Shown here: positions 34,527-44,328 of the stretch, piece by piece
How positions within the stretch are numbered: position 1 is the first letter of the stretch
How the letters are laid out: every line of letters begins with the position of its first letter
Assembly (NCBI RefSeq): GCF_003390375.1
Contig: NZ_QUOT01000001.1
Location: forward strand, 434,001 to 498,000
Direction of reading: 5' to 3'
Source of the DNA: Thalassotalea euphylliae
GTDB taxonomy: Bacteria; Pseudomonadota; Gammaproteobacteria; Enterobacterales; Alteromonadaceae
Length of the DNA: 64,000 nt
Notes under the pieces: model-generated
Seen by the model: only the letters and a program-made list of their open reading frames with translations
What the model was told of the DNA's origin: nothing
Databases searched by the model: none
Translations under genes and position numbers: made by a program

Positions 34527-35726
34527 CTAAACCGCAGAAAGTACCATTTTTGCGTAATTTTTTTGCTTCAAGGCCATCGCCTGATAGCTTTCTACACGGC
34601 TATTGTTAAATTTAATGCCCGTTTGCTCTAAAAACCATAACCAATTGATTACTGAAGAAATAAATACGTAACGCGTAACCTCTTCGAGATTGATTTCACG
34701 CAGTTTAGGCGAAGATTTTAAGTATTTTTTCACAGTTAACGAAGTTAAAGACAAAGGAACATTATTTATCGCCATCAACATGCCAAGTTCATATTCAATT
34801 GGCGCTATTGCCACCGATTCAAAGTCAATAATACAAGCGTCAATGTCTTTATTGGTTTGACTGACTAATAGGTTGGTGTAGTTCAAGTCTCCGTGAACAA
34901 CGACAAGGTTTGCGGAATGTTGAAGTTGCCGATGTGACTTATTAGTGGCCGTGCACTGGTTTATTGAGTTTTTCGTTTCAATCTTGCTGGCTTTAACCTT
35001 GCTAGCTTTAGTTTTGATAACTTTGCTTTGAATAGAGAATAAATCAACATCATGTTGCAACGCTTTCGCAAAGGAGACTGCCTTGCTGATGAGCTGTTGA
35101 TCACTTTCAGCCAGACCTATCTCCAACTTCTTGAGCTCGAAAATTAATTCACTAAGTACCGAAACTAAATCTAGCTTAGTAATATTCCTCGTATCCAAGT
35201 CGATGTTAAATGCACTGTGAAATTTGGCTAGTGCGCTCGTCGCAATTGTTAACTTTTCTTCTTCACTGAGTGTTAACTCGCTTAAAAGTGGTTTATCGAT
35301 AAATTCTGAAACTAGCCACTGCCCTTCACAGTAAATAGTTTTTGGGACTAACGCTTTGCTAGTTAAAAGCTGCTGAATAAAAGCTTCTAACTTTGCAGTC
35401 TTTTTATCGCTAAAGTATTTAGCAATATAAAATTCTGGTTCAATAGCAGTATTGGGCGATTTTGAGCAAGTTGCAGGCTTATTTTCCTTGCACTTGTCCC
35501 TATCCTTTTCTGTAACGCTTACTTCAACCGCTGAGATTTTAAAAACTTGTTGGCTACAGCCCGAATTAATTTTAGTGATCTCAAGTGATTTATCCACAAA
35601 GCAATTTAGCCTAGAAAGCTCAGTATTAACGTTTTCAATGAATGCAGGTGAACTTTTGTTGCTCTTTTGTTCACTGTATTCAATTTGTTCGCTTTGTTTA
35701 TTGTTCATTCCAATCGTTACTGGCAT
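34527..35726 (-). CDS. Putative thiamine kinase-like phosphotransferase
   Basis: A 399-residue protein of the choline/aminoglycoside kinase fold. VVHGDLNYTNLLVSQ with the catalytic Brenner motif is near residue 273 and IDFESVAIAPIEYELG follows (metal-binding Asp). It is the last gene of the TPP-riboswitch operon, so it probably phosphorylates incoming thiamine or a precursor, as ThiK does; that is inference from context. A Lys/Ser-rich insertion (IKTKASKVKASKIETKNS) lies just before the catalytic motif, and the N-terminus has a long Lys/Gln/Ser-rich stretch. Both are unusual in this fold. No good ribosome-binding site is seen, and an ATG six codons further on is an alternative. Confidence 0.7.
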   Translation of the reverse strand: MPVTIGMNNKQSEQIEYSEQKSNKSSPAFIENVNTELSRLNCFVDKSLEITKINSGCSQQVFKISAVEVSVTEKDRDKCKENKPATCSKSPNTAIEPEFYIAKYFSDKKTAKLEAFIQQLLTSKALVPKTIYCEGQWLVSEFIDKPLLSELTLSEEEKLTIATSALAKFHSAFNIDLDTRNITKLDLVSVLSELIFELKKLEIGLAESDQQLISKAVSFAKALQHDVDLFSIQSKVIKTKASKVKASKIETKNSINQCTATNKSHRQLQHSANLVVVHGDLNYTNLLVSQTNKDIDACIIDFESVAIAPIEYELGMLMAINNVPLSLTSLTVKKYLKSSPKLREINLEEVTRYVFISSVINWLWFLEQTGIKFNNSRVESYQAMALKQKNYAKMVLSAV

Positions 35727-35764
35727 AAAGTACTAAAAACACTCAGACCTAACACTCAAGCTTG

Positions 35765-36454
35765 CTAGCTTTTACCTTGCACAATTTTGTTATCGACACC
35801 TGCAAAGCTATCATGACCTTCAGCTAACGCTTGATGGTTCCTTTTATATTTATCAAGCCATGTAAAGTAACCAACAATAGCAACAACCACATAGACAACA
35901 AATAGCATTGCCGTTGGCGTTAACCCTTTTTCGATATAGATATATATCGACACTAGGTCGATCACTATCCAGTACAGCCAGTTTTCAAGCACTTTTTGAG
36001 TCACCAAGTAAGTAGCATAAACAGCGAAAACCGTAGTTGCTGCGTCTAAGTATGGGAAAGTCGTCGGCGTATTGTTTGCCATGAAATAGCCCACAAGAAT
36101 TGACGTGATCGAAAGCGCCAATAAGGCTTTAAGATGCTTAATTAGTGGCTGTTGATGAATAACAGTCGCCGTTTGCTCCTTGTTTTGGGCAAGAGCACCA
36201 TCATTTGCTCGCACCTTACACCAACAATAAAAACCATAAATTGCCATGGCAAAATAATAAACTTGTAGCGCACTATCCATCCACAAATACACGTCATAAA
36301 AAATAATGGTATATAAAAGCGTGCTGATGAGTGCTGCTGGCCAACACAAAATATGCTCACGGGCAGCCAAAATTACGTAAGCCATTGCGGTAATCACCGC
36401 GATTATTTCCAGAACAGCCATTTGGCTAAAATATTGATAGGTTTCTTGCCACAT
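35765..36454 (-). CDS. PnuC-family vitamin transporter, probably for thiamine (PnuT type)
   Basis: A 229-residue protein with about seven transmembrane helices. It has the PnuC signature ENWLYWIVIDLVSIYIYIEKGLTPTAMLFVVYVVVAIVGYFTW towards the C-terminus and YYFAMAIYGFYCW earlier. PnuC proteins move nicotinamide riboside. Homologues in TPP-riboswitch operons carry thiamine (PnuT). The riboswitch upstream decides for the second reading here, as an inference. It lies between the YkoF-like gene and the kinase gene. Confidence 0.85.
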   Translation of the reverse strand: MWQETYQYFSQMAVLEIIAVITAMAYVILAAREHILCWPAALISTLLYTIIFYDVYLWMDSALQVYYFAMAIYGFYCWCKVRANDGALAQNKEQTATVIHQQPLIKHLKALLALSITSILVGYFMANNTPTTFPYLDAATTVFAVYATYLVTQKVLENWLYWIVIDLVSIYIYIEKGLTPTAMLFVVYVVVAIVGYFTWLDKYKRNHQALAEGHDSFAGVDNKIVQGKS

Positions 36455-36496
36455 TTTTACTTATGCTTATTTGCTTATTGTCGTATCAATCAGAGA

Positions 36497-36760
36497 TTAG
36501 TTTTCATATTCGCGAAAGCGATCGTCGGCAATTATCTTGAGGATAAACACCGCACTGCCAACCGTTTGGTGTACTTTTTTCATTTCAGCCATGACAAATT
36601 TGAGTGTGTGATCATACTCACCAAACACCTGAGTACTCATGCCATTGGAAACGACTTTCACTTGCGCGTCTGCTTTCAGCGCATTAATAAATGCCCAAAT
36701 TTCATCTTTGTAGGCCTGCTGTGCCAACGGATAAAGGCTTAAATCGATGGATATTTGCAT
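36497..36760 (-). CDS. YkoF-like thiamine-binding protein
   Basis: An 87-residue single-domain protein of the YkoF/MTH1187 type: MQISIDLSLYPLAQQAYKDEIWAFINALKAD, then VKVVSNGMSTQVFGEYDHTLKFVMAEM. YkoF proteins bind thiamine or its hydroxymethylpyrimidine moiety. Position after a thiamine-riboswitch-controlled TonB receptor agrees with that. I start at ATG 36760, which has GGAGAAGG directly upstream. The longer frame begins with GTG in the Shine-Dalgarno itself. There is no signal peptide, so it is probably cytoplasmic. Confidence 0.78.
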   Translation of the reverse strand: MQISIDLSLYPLAQQAYKDEIWAFINALKADAQVKVVSNGMSTQVFGEYDHTLKFVMAEMKKVHQTVGSAVFILKIIADDRFREYEN

Positions 36761-36903
36761 TACCTTCTCCACTTTGTGTTCTTATTTGATGCGTTTTTTG
36801 ATGTAACGGTTAAGCGCATCAAATTTTTACGTTTGATGCGCTGATCATTTTGCTTGTTACTTTGCTAATTACGTAGCTTACTGCTTAGTTTATGAAAAGC
36901 TTT

Positions 36904-38991
36904 CTAGAACTGATAGTCCAGTGTAACGCCATAAACTCTTGGCTCACCTAGCTGATAATATTGCTTAGCTTGATAGCCATCGCGTGGATCATTGCCAAAG
37001 AAGAAACCACGAGTTTTGTAATTTTCATCTGTGATATTACGCGCCCAAATTTTGACTTGCCAGTCAGTCAGCTCATAAGTTAAGGACGCATTAAGAGTCT
37101 CATAGCCGTCTGATTGCTCGTTATGACTGTCTGAGAAATAAAAATCGTCTTTGGCAATAATATTAACGTTAAATGTCACTTGATCATTAATAAACGCATT
37201 TACGCCCAATGTCGCTTGGTAATTCGGTGCATGAGCTTGATCGCGGCCAGTTAAATCAACGCCTTCCTGATTGACAAAATCGCGAAGTTCAGTGTCTAAA
37301 TAGCCAAGCGCACCATAAACTTCTACACTTTCAGTTACTTGCCAGCTAGCATCAAGTTCAACCCCTTGGTTTTTCCCTTCTGCAGCGTTACCTAAATAGC
37401 TAATGAACTCTGCACTACCGTCAGGTCTAACGTCTGTGCGACTACTGTTGACCTGCATATCAGTGCGATCCATGTAAAACGCAGTCACGCGAACATAACC
37501 CGAGTTGTCGTCAAAGCTGTATTTGTAACCTAATTCGTAGTTCCATAAATACTCTGGATCAAATTCTCGAAGGTCAGCAGGCAAACTGCCATCGGTATTA
37601 ACACCACCGGCTTTATAACCGCGGTTGATTGAAGCAAAAACTAATGCTTGCTCCGTTTGCTGATAAGACAAGACTAATTTACCGCCTACCATAGTATCGT
37701 CTGGGCTAAATGTTAAACCGTCAGTGTTATCGTAATCGGCACTGCGCTCTTCTACACGTAAGCCTGAGGTTAACGTCAGCTTTTCCGTTAATTGGCTATC
37801 TAGCTGAACATAAGCAGCAATCGTATCGGTATCGAAGTTTGACCCAAAATCGCCATCAGCAAAGGTGTATTCTCGCAGCAACTCTTCTGATTCTGTTTTA
37901 GCGTATAATCCAGCAACCCATGCCGTTGTACCATTAAACAATTTACTTTGGTTGTTTGAAACGGCTCTTAATTCAAACGTTGAACTCGTTTTTTCACGGA
38001 AATAATGGTCAGTTGAGCTGTATTCGAATGGATGCAAGCCAACAAAGCTCCAGTCTTCGTCATAACCGTAGTCAATATCACTGTCAGCATGAGTCACTAT
38101 GGTAACAAGCTCACCAAAGTCAAAACCTGAATAATGAGATTTAGCACTTAATGCATAAGTTTCTTGGCGATCAAAACCCGGTTGGTCTGAGCGTGTTTGA
38201 CGATTGTTATCGAGCGAGAAAGCATCGTAACCATTGTCAAAATCAAAGTAATACAAGCCCAAATCGAGGTGGTGGTCGTCGCTAATCGTGATGGCAAGTT
38301 TACCCCGAGCAGTAAGCTCGTCACGATCATTGGTATCATCACGGTTTAAGTGAATATTATCGATAAAACCATCACTGTGGTATTTTTCTAATGCAAAGCG
38401 ATAGTTAACGCTATCGTTTGCAGGGCCAGACAAAGCAAGACCAGCACCATAGCTACCGTAATTACCCGCAGTGAGTTTAGCTGCGCCTTCAAAATCATTA
38501 CTTGGTGCATTGGTGGTGATGTTGATTAAACCAGCTAATGCATTAGCGCCAAAGCGCGTGCCTTGTGGCCCACGAAAAACTTCAGTTTGGTTAACATCAA
38601 ATAATGAAGCAATGCTGCCAACGCCAGTAAAGTCGATATCATCAATAATAATACCAACCGATGGGTTAATTGGCTCACGGAATTGGCTGCGTTCGCCAAT
38701 GCCACGAATTTGGTAATAACGCGCTCGCTGGGTGCCAGCCGAAAAGTTTACGTTAGGCGCAATAGAGATCACTTCCTCTAAGTTTTGTGCGTTCAAATTA
38801 GCAATGTCTTGTGCCGATAACACACTTAGTGAAGCAGGAATTTTTTGTAAGTTAGTGTCGCGAAAATCCGAAGTAACGGTAATCACTTCGACTTCTTCTA
38901 GCGAAGTCGTGTTGTTATTTTCGGCATAAACAACAGAAGAAAAAATAGCACTGGTAATGGCAGCGGCAAGAATTGATTGTCTTGTTTTCAT
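36904..38991 (-). CDS. TonB-dependent receptor, probably for thiamine
   Basis: A 695-residue outer-membrane receptor. Signal peptide MKTRQSILAAAITSAIFSSVVYA, a TonB-box-like VEVITVTS at about 33-40, plug domain (IPASLSVLSAQDIANLNAQNLEEVISIAPN; VFRGPQGTRFGANALAG) and a 22-strand barrel ending in the outer-membrane sorting signal YGVTLDYQF. It is the first gene of the TPP-riboswitch operon, so it should import thiamine or a related pyrimidine. That function is inferred from the riboswitch, as the receptor family alone does not show it. Confidence 0.92.
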   Translation of the reverse strand: MKTRQSILAAAITSAIFSSVVYAENNNTTSLEEVEVITVTSDFRDTNLQKIPASLSVLSAQDIANLNAQNLEEVISIAPNVNFSAGTQRARYYQIRGIGERSQFREPINPSVGIIIDDIDFTGVGSIASLFDVNQTEVFRGPQGTRFGANALAGLINITTNAPSNDFEGAAKLTAGNYGSYGAGLALSGPANDSVNYRFALEKYHSDGFIDNIHLNRDDTNDRDELTARGKLAITISDDHHLDLGLYYFDFDNGYDAFSLDNNRQTRSDQPGFDRQETYALSAKSHYSGFDFGELVTIVTHADSDIDYGYDEDWSFVGLHPFEYSSTDHYFREKTSSTFELRAVSNNQSKLFNGTTAWVAGLYAKTESEELLREYTFADGDFGSNFDTDTIAAYVQLDSQLTEKLTLTSGLRVEERSADYDNTDGLTFSPDDTMVGGKLVLSYQQTEQALVFASINRGYKAGGVNTDGSLPADLREFDPEYLWNYELGYKYSFDDNSGYVRVTAFYMDRTDMQVNSSRTDVRPDGSAEFISYLGNAAEGKNQGVELDASWQVTESVEVYGALGYLDTELRDFVNQEGVDLTGRDQAHAPNYQATLGVNAFINDQVTFNVNIIAKDDFYFSDSHNEQSDGYETLNASLTYELTDWQVKIWARNITDENYKTRGFFFGNDPRDGYQAKQYYQLGEPRVYGVTLDYQF

Positions 38992-39129
38992 TATACTCTC
39001 GTTCGATTTCTCTAAAATCGGCGTTTTGTTATAGGAAATTGAGTAAAAACCAAAACAGACGCAGATATCGTTAGAGCGACAGCATAATGCTTAGGAGCCA
39101 AGCGGCGGAGAATGCAGATATGATGTGCT

Positions 39130-39275
39130 AACCATCCCTACGCCAGTATTAACCGGATCAGGTAATAAGGGTTCTGCACTTTCAACACAATGTAAACAAA
39201 ACAATGTGAGAAGCCAGCAATCTCAGCAGGTATACATTACTAAAAGTAATTTCGATATACCCGCACCCCTTGGTT
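39130..39275 (-). promoter_or_regulatory. TPP riboswitch (THI element)
   Basis: On the minus strand, AACCA and TGGTT at the ends pair as P1. Inside are GGGGTGC, the pyrimidine-sensing CTGAGA, ACCCTT, ACCTGATCCGG with TAATACTGGCG, and TAGGGA, all hallmarks of the TPP aptamer. It lies about 140 bases upstream of the TonB receptor start, so TPP should repress the operon. No clear terminator hairpin separates it from the gene, so the control may be on translation. Confidence 0.95.
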
Positions 39276-39448
39276 TTCGCGGCATATTATCAAGTATTAA
39301 CGAAAAGTATACAAACTATTTCAAATAGCTTATGCGTAAATACTCATCCTTTTATTGATCTTTTTTTACAGCAGCTTTTTTACAAAGTAAAAATCAATCA
39401 ACCTTTAGCCGAATGAATATTTAGTTCGATGGTGTTGGTATAAGGTAG

Positions 39449-39811
39449 CTACACGCTTACCATAGGCCCCATGGGTTGACCGCCTAATAAATGCATATGG
39501 ATATGGTAAACCTCTTGGCCGCCATGTTTATTGCAATTCATGATCAGCCGATAGCCATCTTCAGCAATGCCTTCTTGCTCGGCGAGTTTCTTAGCTACAG
39601 TAAATAAACGACCAAGCGCCAATTCGTCATTTTCAGTGACATCATTGACCGTTGGAATTAATTTATTGGGAATGATCAGTATGTGTGATTTGGCTCTAGG
39701 TGAAATATCACGAAAAGCCGTAACTAACTCATCTTGATAAAGTAATTCGGTTGGGATCTCTTGGCGAATAATTTTAGAGAAAATGGTTTCTTGCCAGTCA
39801 GTATTGTCCAT
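39449..39811 (-). CDS. hinT: HIT family hydrolase (HinT)
   Basis: Nucleoside phosphoramidase of the histidine-triad family, cytoplasmic. The 120-residue product begins MDNTDWQETIFSKIIRQEIPTE; an upstream frame to 39874 adds 21 residues without support, while ATG 39811 has AAGGA seven bases before it. The histidine triad HIHMHLLGG is near residue 107-115. It lies 73 bases after the RND efflux gene on the same strand and may be part of that transcript, although hinT is normally independent. Confidence 0.95.
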   Translation of the reverse strand: MDNTDWQETIFSKIIRQEIPTELLYQDELVTAFRDISPRAKSHILIIPNKLIPTVNDVTENDELALGRLFTVAKKLAEQEGIAEDGYRLIMNCNKHGGQEVYHIHMHLLGGQPMGPMVSV

Positions 39812-39883
39812 TTTATATCCTTTTTTCATCATAACATTTAAAGGTAATGATGCTAAACCAGTACCTTTAAACACAACGATGGA

Positions 39884-42800
39884 TTAATTGGCAGTGGAGA
39901 GCTGCCCAGCGTCTTTACTAAATTTTAACGCGCTTTTTAGATCTTCCACCAGCAAATAATTAACGGGTACTAAAACTAAGGTGATCAAGGTAGCAAATAT
40001 AATCCCGAATCCTAGCGATACCGCCATTGGAATTAGGAATTGAGCTTGCGTCGCTTTTTCAAATAATAGCGGCATCAAGCCAATAAAGGTGGTTAGTGAC
40101 GTAAGCATTACTGGGCGAAAACGTGCTGCTCCAGCAATTAACACAGACTCCATTAGCTTTGCCCCTTCTGCTCGTTTTTTATTAACAAAATCAACGAGTA
40201 CCAAGGAGTCATTCACAACCACACCAATGAGCGCCATTAATCCCAACAGACTCATAATGGTCAAGTTCATGCCCATGATCCAATGGCCAATCACTGCACC
40301 AATAGCGCCAAATGGTATAACCGACATGACAATAATTGGCTGCAGGTACGATTTAAACGGAATCGCTAATAAACAATAGATAATAAAGAACACAAAAATT
40401 AAGCCGTAAAACAGACTGCCAAACGAGTCTTTCTGCTCACGCGCTTCCCCTTCCAGTGAATAGCTTACCCCAGGGTACTTAACGACAAGTTCATCCAAGA
40501 AAGGTTTTAAATCTGCATTAAGTACCGTCATGTTAGTGCTTTCTTTTTCAACATCGGCTGTAACATTAACGGTTCGGTAGCGATCAATGCGGCTAATGGT
40601 TGACGGACTTTTACCAGCGTTAAATGTGGCAACGTGAGACAGTGGCACATTGCCACCTTGTGGTGTTGATATTTGCATTTCGGCGAGATTCGCTATCGCT
40701 GAACGCTCTGCTAGTGGAAAGCGCAGCATCACACGCACATCATCTCGGCCCCGTTGAATACGTTGAATTTGCACGCCAAAAAAGGCGTTACGTACTTGCT
40801 GAGTGACACTGCTGACCGACAAGCCCATGGCGTGACCTTGTTCCGTTAATTCGATTTGTATCTCTTCTTTACCATTGGATAAGCTATCGGCAATTTCAAA
40901 CACTGTCGGATAAGTTGCCAAGCGCCCTTTAACTTCTTCAGCGACTGTTTTTAACAAACCAAGATCGGTAGCAGATAGCTGAACATCAATGGGATCACCG
41001 CCGCGCCCGATTTCTGCGCGAAAAGTTAAACTTTCAGCGCCAGGTAATGCCCCTATTAGTCCGCGCCATTCATTGACGAGTTGGCGAATAGTAACACCTG
41101 ACTCATTCTTATCTGCTGGCAAAATTTCAAATCGAACGCGACCAATATTAGTATTATTACCGCCAGTAATGGCAAGCACATTGGTGATCACGCTATTGCC
41201 TTCTTCATCGCGATACTTTTCTTGCAATTCAATAGCCGCATTCGCCATTTTCTCAACATAACCATCAATGACGTCAAAGCTGGTGCCAATTGGCATAACT
41301 AAATTAGCACGTGCTGTTTCACTAGGAATACGCGGAAAAAACGTAAACTTAGTCCAGCCACTGGTAATAAAAGACAAGATCAAAATCAAGACGCCGATAA
41401 AGCCCATTAAGGTGGTTAAACGGTTGCGCACTGCAAGCGCTAATATCGGCTGATAATATTGAATAATGGCTTGCTCAAAACCATCAGCGAATTTCTGTTG
41501 TAGTGCCTGTAATTTAGACGTGTTTTCTTTTTCGTGTCGTAGCTTCAAATGACGTAAATGGGAAGGTAAAACGAATTTAGATTCAATCAGAGAAAATAGT
41601 AAAACAGGAATCACCACAATCGGAATTTGCGCGAATAAAGCACCACGGGTGCCTTCAATAAAGGCCAGCGGCAGAAATGCAGCTATTGTGGTTAAAATGC
41701 CGAAGGTCACTGGCGTTGCCACCTCTTCCGTGCCTTTAATCGCTGCCTGCAAGCCTGATTCGGCAAACTGGCTATGACGATAAATATTTTCGCCAGTGAC
41801 AATGGCATCATCAACAACGATGCCCAACACTAAAATGAAGCCAAATAAGCTCATGATATTTAGCGAAATATCGAAAAACGGCATAAACACAAAGGCGCCC
41901 ATAAAGCTGACGGGAATACCAATAAACACCCAAAATGCGATGCTTGGACGCAAGAACAAGGTTAATAACAGCAGCACTAAGAAGCCGCCCTGCAAGGCAT
42001 TGCTAATTAGCGTGTTTAAGCGGCTTTTAACAATTTCTGAGTCATCATCCCAATAGCTTAGGGTAAAGCCAGCAGGCAAGATATCTTGCTGTTGTTCGAT
42101 GTAACCTTTGACCGCATCAGCGACTTCAATCGCGTTTTGCTGACCAATACGGTAAACCTCAATTAACGCCGCTTGCTGGCCGTTAAAGCGCGCTCGCATT
42201 GGCGTTTCTTCAAAGCCATCATTCACGTTGGCGATATCACCCAGCTTAACAATCGTGCCATCAGGATTTGTTTTCACGACAATACTTTCAAATTCATCTT
42301 GGCGATAAGCTTGGCCTTTGCTGCGCACCAGTACATCACCACCTTCGGTTTTAATGTTACCGGCAGATAAATCAACAGAGCTATTACTGATAGCACTCGC
42401 CACAGCATTAAGTGATAAGTTAAACTCGCGTAGCTTGTCTTGTGATAAATGAATGCCAATTTCATAGTTTCGCACAGCATCAAGTGAAAGCTGGGTTACT
42501 TCAGGCAGCCTAAGTAGATCATCACGTACTTTTTCCGCAAACTCTCTAAGCTCTTTTTCGCTATAGTTTGAGGCTATGGTGACGGCAATAACTTCACGCT
42601 GACGTTGACGAAGCGCAATTACCGGCTTTTCCGCGTCAGCCGGAAAGGTATTTACTGCATCGACTCGACTTTTAATATCTGCCAATAATTCACGGGCATC
42701 ATAGCCAGATTCTGCTTCGATATTAATTGTTGCCGCGCCTTCAACCGAGCTACTGGTGATCTTTTTGATCCCTTCAAGATCTTGCACTGCCTCTTCCACT

Positions 42801-42994
42801 TTAATCGCCACACCCAGCTCAACATCTTCTGGTGAAGCGCCGCGTAAGCTGATATTGACGGAGACAACATCAGAATCGAATGAGGGAAAGACTTCGAGCG
42901 GAATACGCAGATTCATTGACATCAAGCCCACCATTAAAATGGTGATCATCAATAAATTTGCTGCAACATGATTACGGGCGAACCAAGCGATCAT
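39884..42994 (-). CDS. RND efflux pump inner-membrane subunit
   Basis: A 1036-residue proton-driven exporter of the HAE-1/AcrB family. It has the standard 12 transmembrane helices in two halves and two large periplasmic loops. The proton-relay region is in GIVVDDAIVTGENIYRH near residues 396-412, with a repeat LIGVVVNDSLVLVDFVNKKRAEG in the second half. The ATG overlaps the adaptor stop by four bases. Position in an outer-membrane factor, adaptor, pump operon shows it forms a tripartite pump; the substrate is unknown. Confidence 0.94.
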   Translation of the reverse strand: MIAWFARNHVAANLLMITILMVGLMSMNLRIPLEVFPSFDSDVVSVNISLRGASPEDVELGVAIKVEEAVQDLEGIKKITSSSVEGAATINIEAESGYDARELLADIKSRVDAVNTFPADAEKPVIALRQRQREVIAVTIASNYSEKELREFAEKVRDDLLRLPEVTQLSLDAVRNYEIGIHLSQDKLREFNLSLNAVASAISNSSVDLSAGNIKTEGGDVLVRSKGQAYRQDEFESIVVKTNPDGTIVKLGDIANVNDGFEETPMRARFNGQQAALIEVYRIGQQNAIEVADAVKGYIEQQQDILPAGFTLSYWDDDSEIVKSRLNTLISNALQGGFLVLLLLTLFLRPSIAFWVFIGIPVSFMGAFVFMPFFDISLNIMSLFGFILVLGIVVDDAIVTGENIYRHSQFAESGLQAAIKGTEEVATPVTFGILTTIAAFLPLAFIEGTRGALFAQIPIVVIPVLLFSLIESKFVLPSHLRHLKLRHEKENTSKLQALQQKFADGFEQAIIQYYQPILALAVRNRLTTLMGFIGVLILILSFITSGWTKFTFFPRIPSETARANLVMPIGTSFDVIDGYVEKMANAAIELQEKYRDEEGNSVITNVLAITGGNNTNIGRVRFEILPADKNESGVTIRQLVNEWRGLIGALPGAESLTFRAEIGRGGDPIDVQLSATDLGLLKTVAEEVKGRLATYPTVFEIADSLSNGKEEIQIELTEQGHAMGLSVSSVTQQVRNAFFGVQIQRIQRGRDDVRVMLRFPLAERSAIANLAEMQISTPQGGNVPLSHVATFNAGKSPSTISRIDRYRTVNVTADVEKESTNMTVLNADLKPFLDELVVKYPGVSYSLEGEAREQKDSFGSLFYGLIFVFFIIYCLLAIPFKSYLQPIIVMSVIPFGAIGAVIGHWIMGMNLTIMSLLGLMALIGVVVNDSLVLVDFVNKKRAEGAKLMESVLIAGAARFRPVMLTSLTTFIGLMPLLFEKATQAQFLIPMAVSLGFGIIFATLITLVLVPVNYLLVEDLKSALKFSKDAGQLSTAN

Positions 42995-44328
42995 AATGCT
43001 GGCTCCTTATTCGTCCGCGCGTTTTGCGACACTTGCGCTTTATCAGCATTAAGGTTTTTAACTTGTCGCTGTTTTTGCTGACGAGTTGCTTGACTAGAGG
43101 CACTAGCGACTTTGTTATTGATTAGGTTAAGACCATCTTTAGCCACTACAGCAACAGGTGTTCCTGAATTTACCTGTCCTAAAGGCGTTAGTACTAATAA
43201 GTCGCCTTCCGTAAGCCCTTGTTCCCCTTCCGTAAGCTCCTGTTCCAGCAGTGCAAATTCATTATTTTGCCATGCAATATTGATTGCCTGCCTTTTTAAC
43301 AAACCGTCTTTAACCACAAACACATAGCTGCCCTGGTAAATGGCTTTATTTGGGATCTTAATGACCTCGCTCAGCGATTTACCTTCGATATCAGCTCGTA
43401 CATATTGGCCAATTTTAAGCGGCAAGCCATTGGTAGACGCCACACCGTAAGGGTCATCAATTTGCGCAACAACAAAGAGTTGCTGGGAATTTTGATCAAA
43501 CGCGCCCTCAGTTCTAATCACTCGTCCTTGCCACTGCTGTTCATTCACGAGTTCTGAATATATTGTGACACTCGGTAGTTGAACTTTTACTTCGGTTTCA
43601 AAGCGAGTGCGCTCTGGCAGGTTCATATAGGGCAGATCATTGTTTTTAATTGGCAATCGGACTTCTACATAGTCAACTGCGAATATTTCGGCAAGCTGAG
43701 TGTTCGCTGACACAACTTGCCCGAGATCTGCAGCTTTATTGAGAATTCGTCCCGTATACGGTGCTTTAATCTCAGTGCGTTCTAATGACAATTGTGCCTT
43801 TGCTAGTTGCGCCTCTGCCGAATACACAGCAGCTTCGGCTGCAAGTAACTGTGGTTTTCGTAACACTAGCTCAGAGGCTTGCTCACTGTTTCCTAACCGC
43901 TGCCAATCCTGCTTCGCTTGCTCTGCACGTGCTAATTCCTCTGTTAAGGCTTGCTTAGCACTATATAAATTAGCTTTGGCGATATTAATATCTGCAAGGT
44001 AATCTCTGTCGTCTAACTTAACCAGCACTTCACCTTGTTCAAAAAAACCACCTTCACGAAAATTGTCACTAATTGCGGTGATCTCACCAGCAACTTGCGG
44101 CATTAATATGCTTTGTGTTCTCGGTTGTACCGTGCCATAACTGCTAATTTTTAGCGTTAGTTTTTCATTGTTAATGGTTTGCACGGCAACGTTAAGTTGT
44201 GGCGCAGCACTCGGTTTACCGCGTTTGGCTTGCGGCGGATTACTTGCCACAAAATTAGCCGCAATAATAAAGGTTGCCAATACAAGGATTGGCACACCAA
44301 ATCGGGTTATTTTTTTATTGAACGTCAT
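42991..44328 (-). CDS. RND efflux periplasmic adaptor
   Basis: A 445-residue membrane-fusion protein. An N-terminal anchor (FGVPILVLATFIIAANFVA) precedes the lipoyl and coiled-coil hairpin region, with DRDYLADINIAKANLYSAKQALTEEL and LSLERTEIKAPYTGRIL. A beta-barrel domain follows: LPLKIGQYVRADIEG and IPNKAIYQGSYVFVV. The C-terminal 50 residues are Gln/Lys/Ala-rich and probably disordered. It overlaps the outer-membrane factor gene by 14 bases and the pump gene by four, so the three are translationally coupled. Confidence 0.93.
   Translation of the reverse strand: MTFNKKITRFGVPILVLATFIIAANFVASNPPQAKRGKPSAAPQLNVAVQTINNEKLTLKISSYGTVQPRTQSILMPQVAGEITAISDNFREGGFFEQGEVLVKLDDRDYLADINIAKANLYSAKQALTEELARAEQAKQDWQRLGNSEQASELVLRKPQLLAAEAAVYSAEAQLAKAQLSLERTEIKAPYTGRILNKAADLGQVVSANTQLAEIFAVDYVEVRLPIKNNDLPYMNLPERTRFETEVKVQLPSVTIYSELVNEQQWQGRVIRTEGAFDQNSQQLFVVAQIDDPYGVASTNGLPLKIGQYVRADIEGKSLSEVIKIPNKAIYQGSYVFVVKDGLLKRQAINIAWQNNEFALLEQELTEGEQGLTEGDLLVLTPLGQVNSGTPVAVVAKDGLNLINNKVASASSQATRQQKQRQVKNLNADKAQVSQNARTNKEPAL

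Noticed and set aside
39125..39328. 67-codon plus-strand frame
   Set aside because: It is the complement of the TPP riboswitch.
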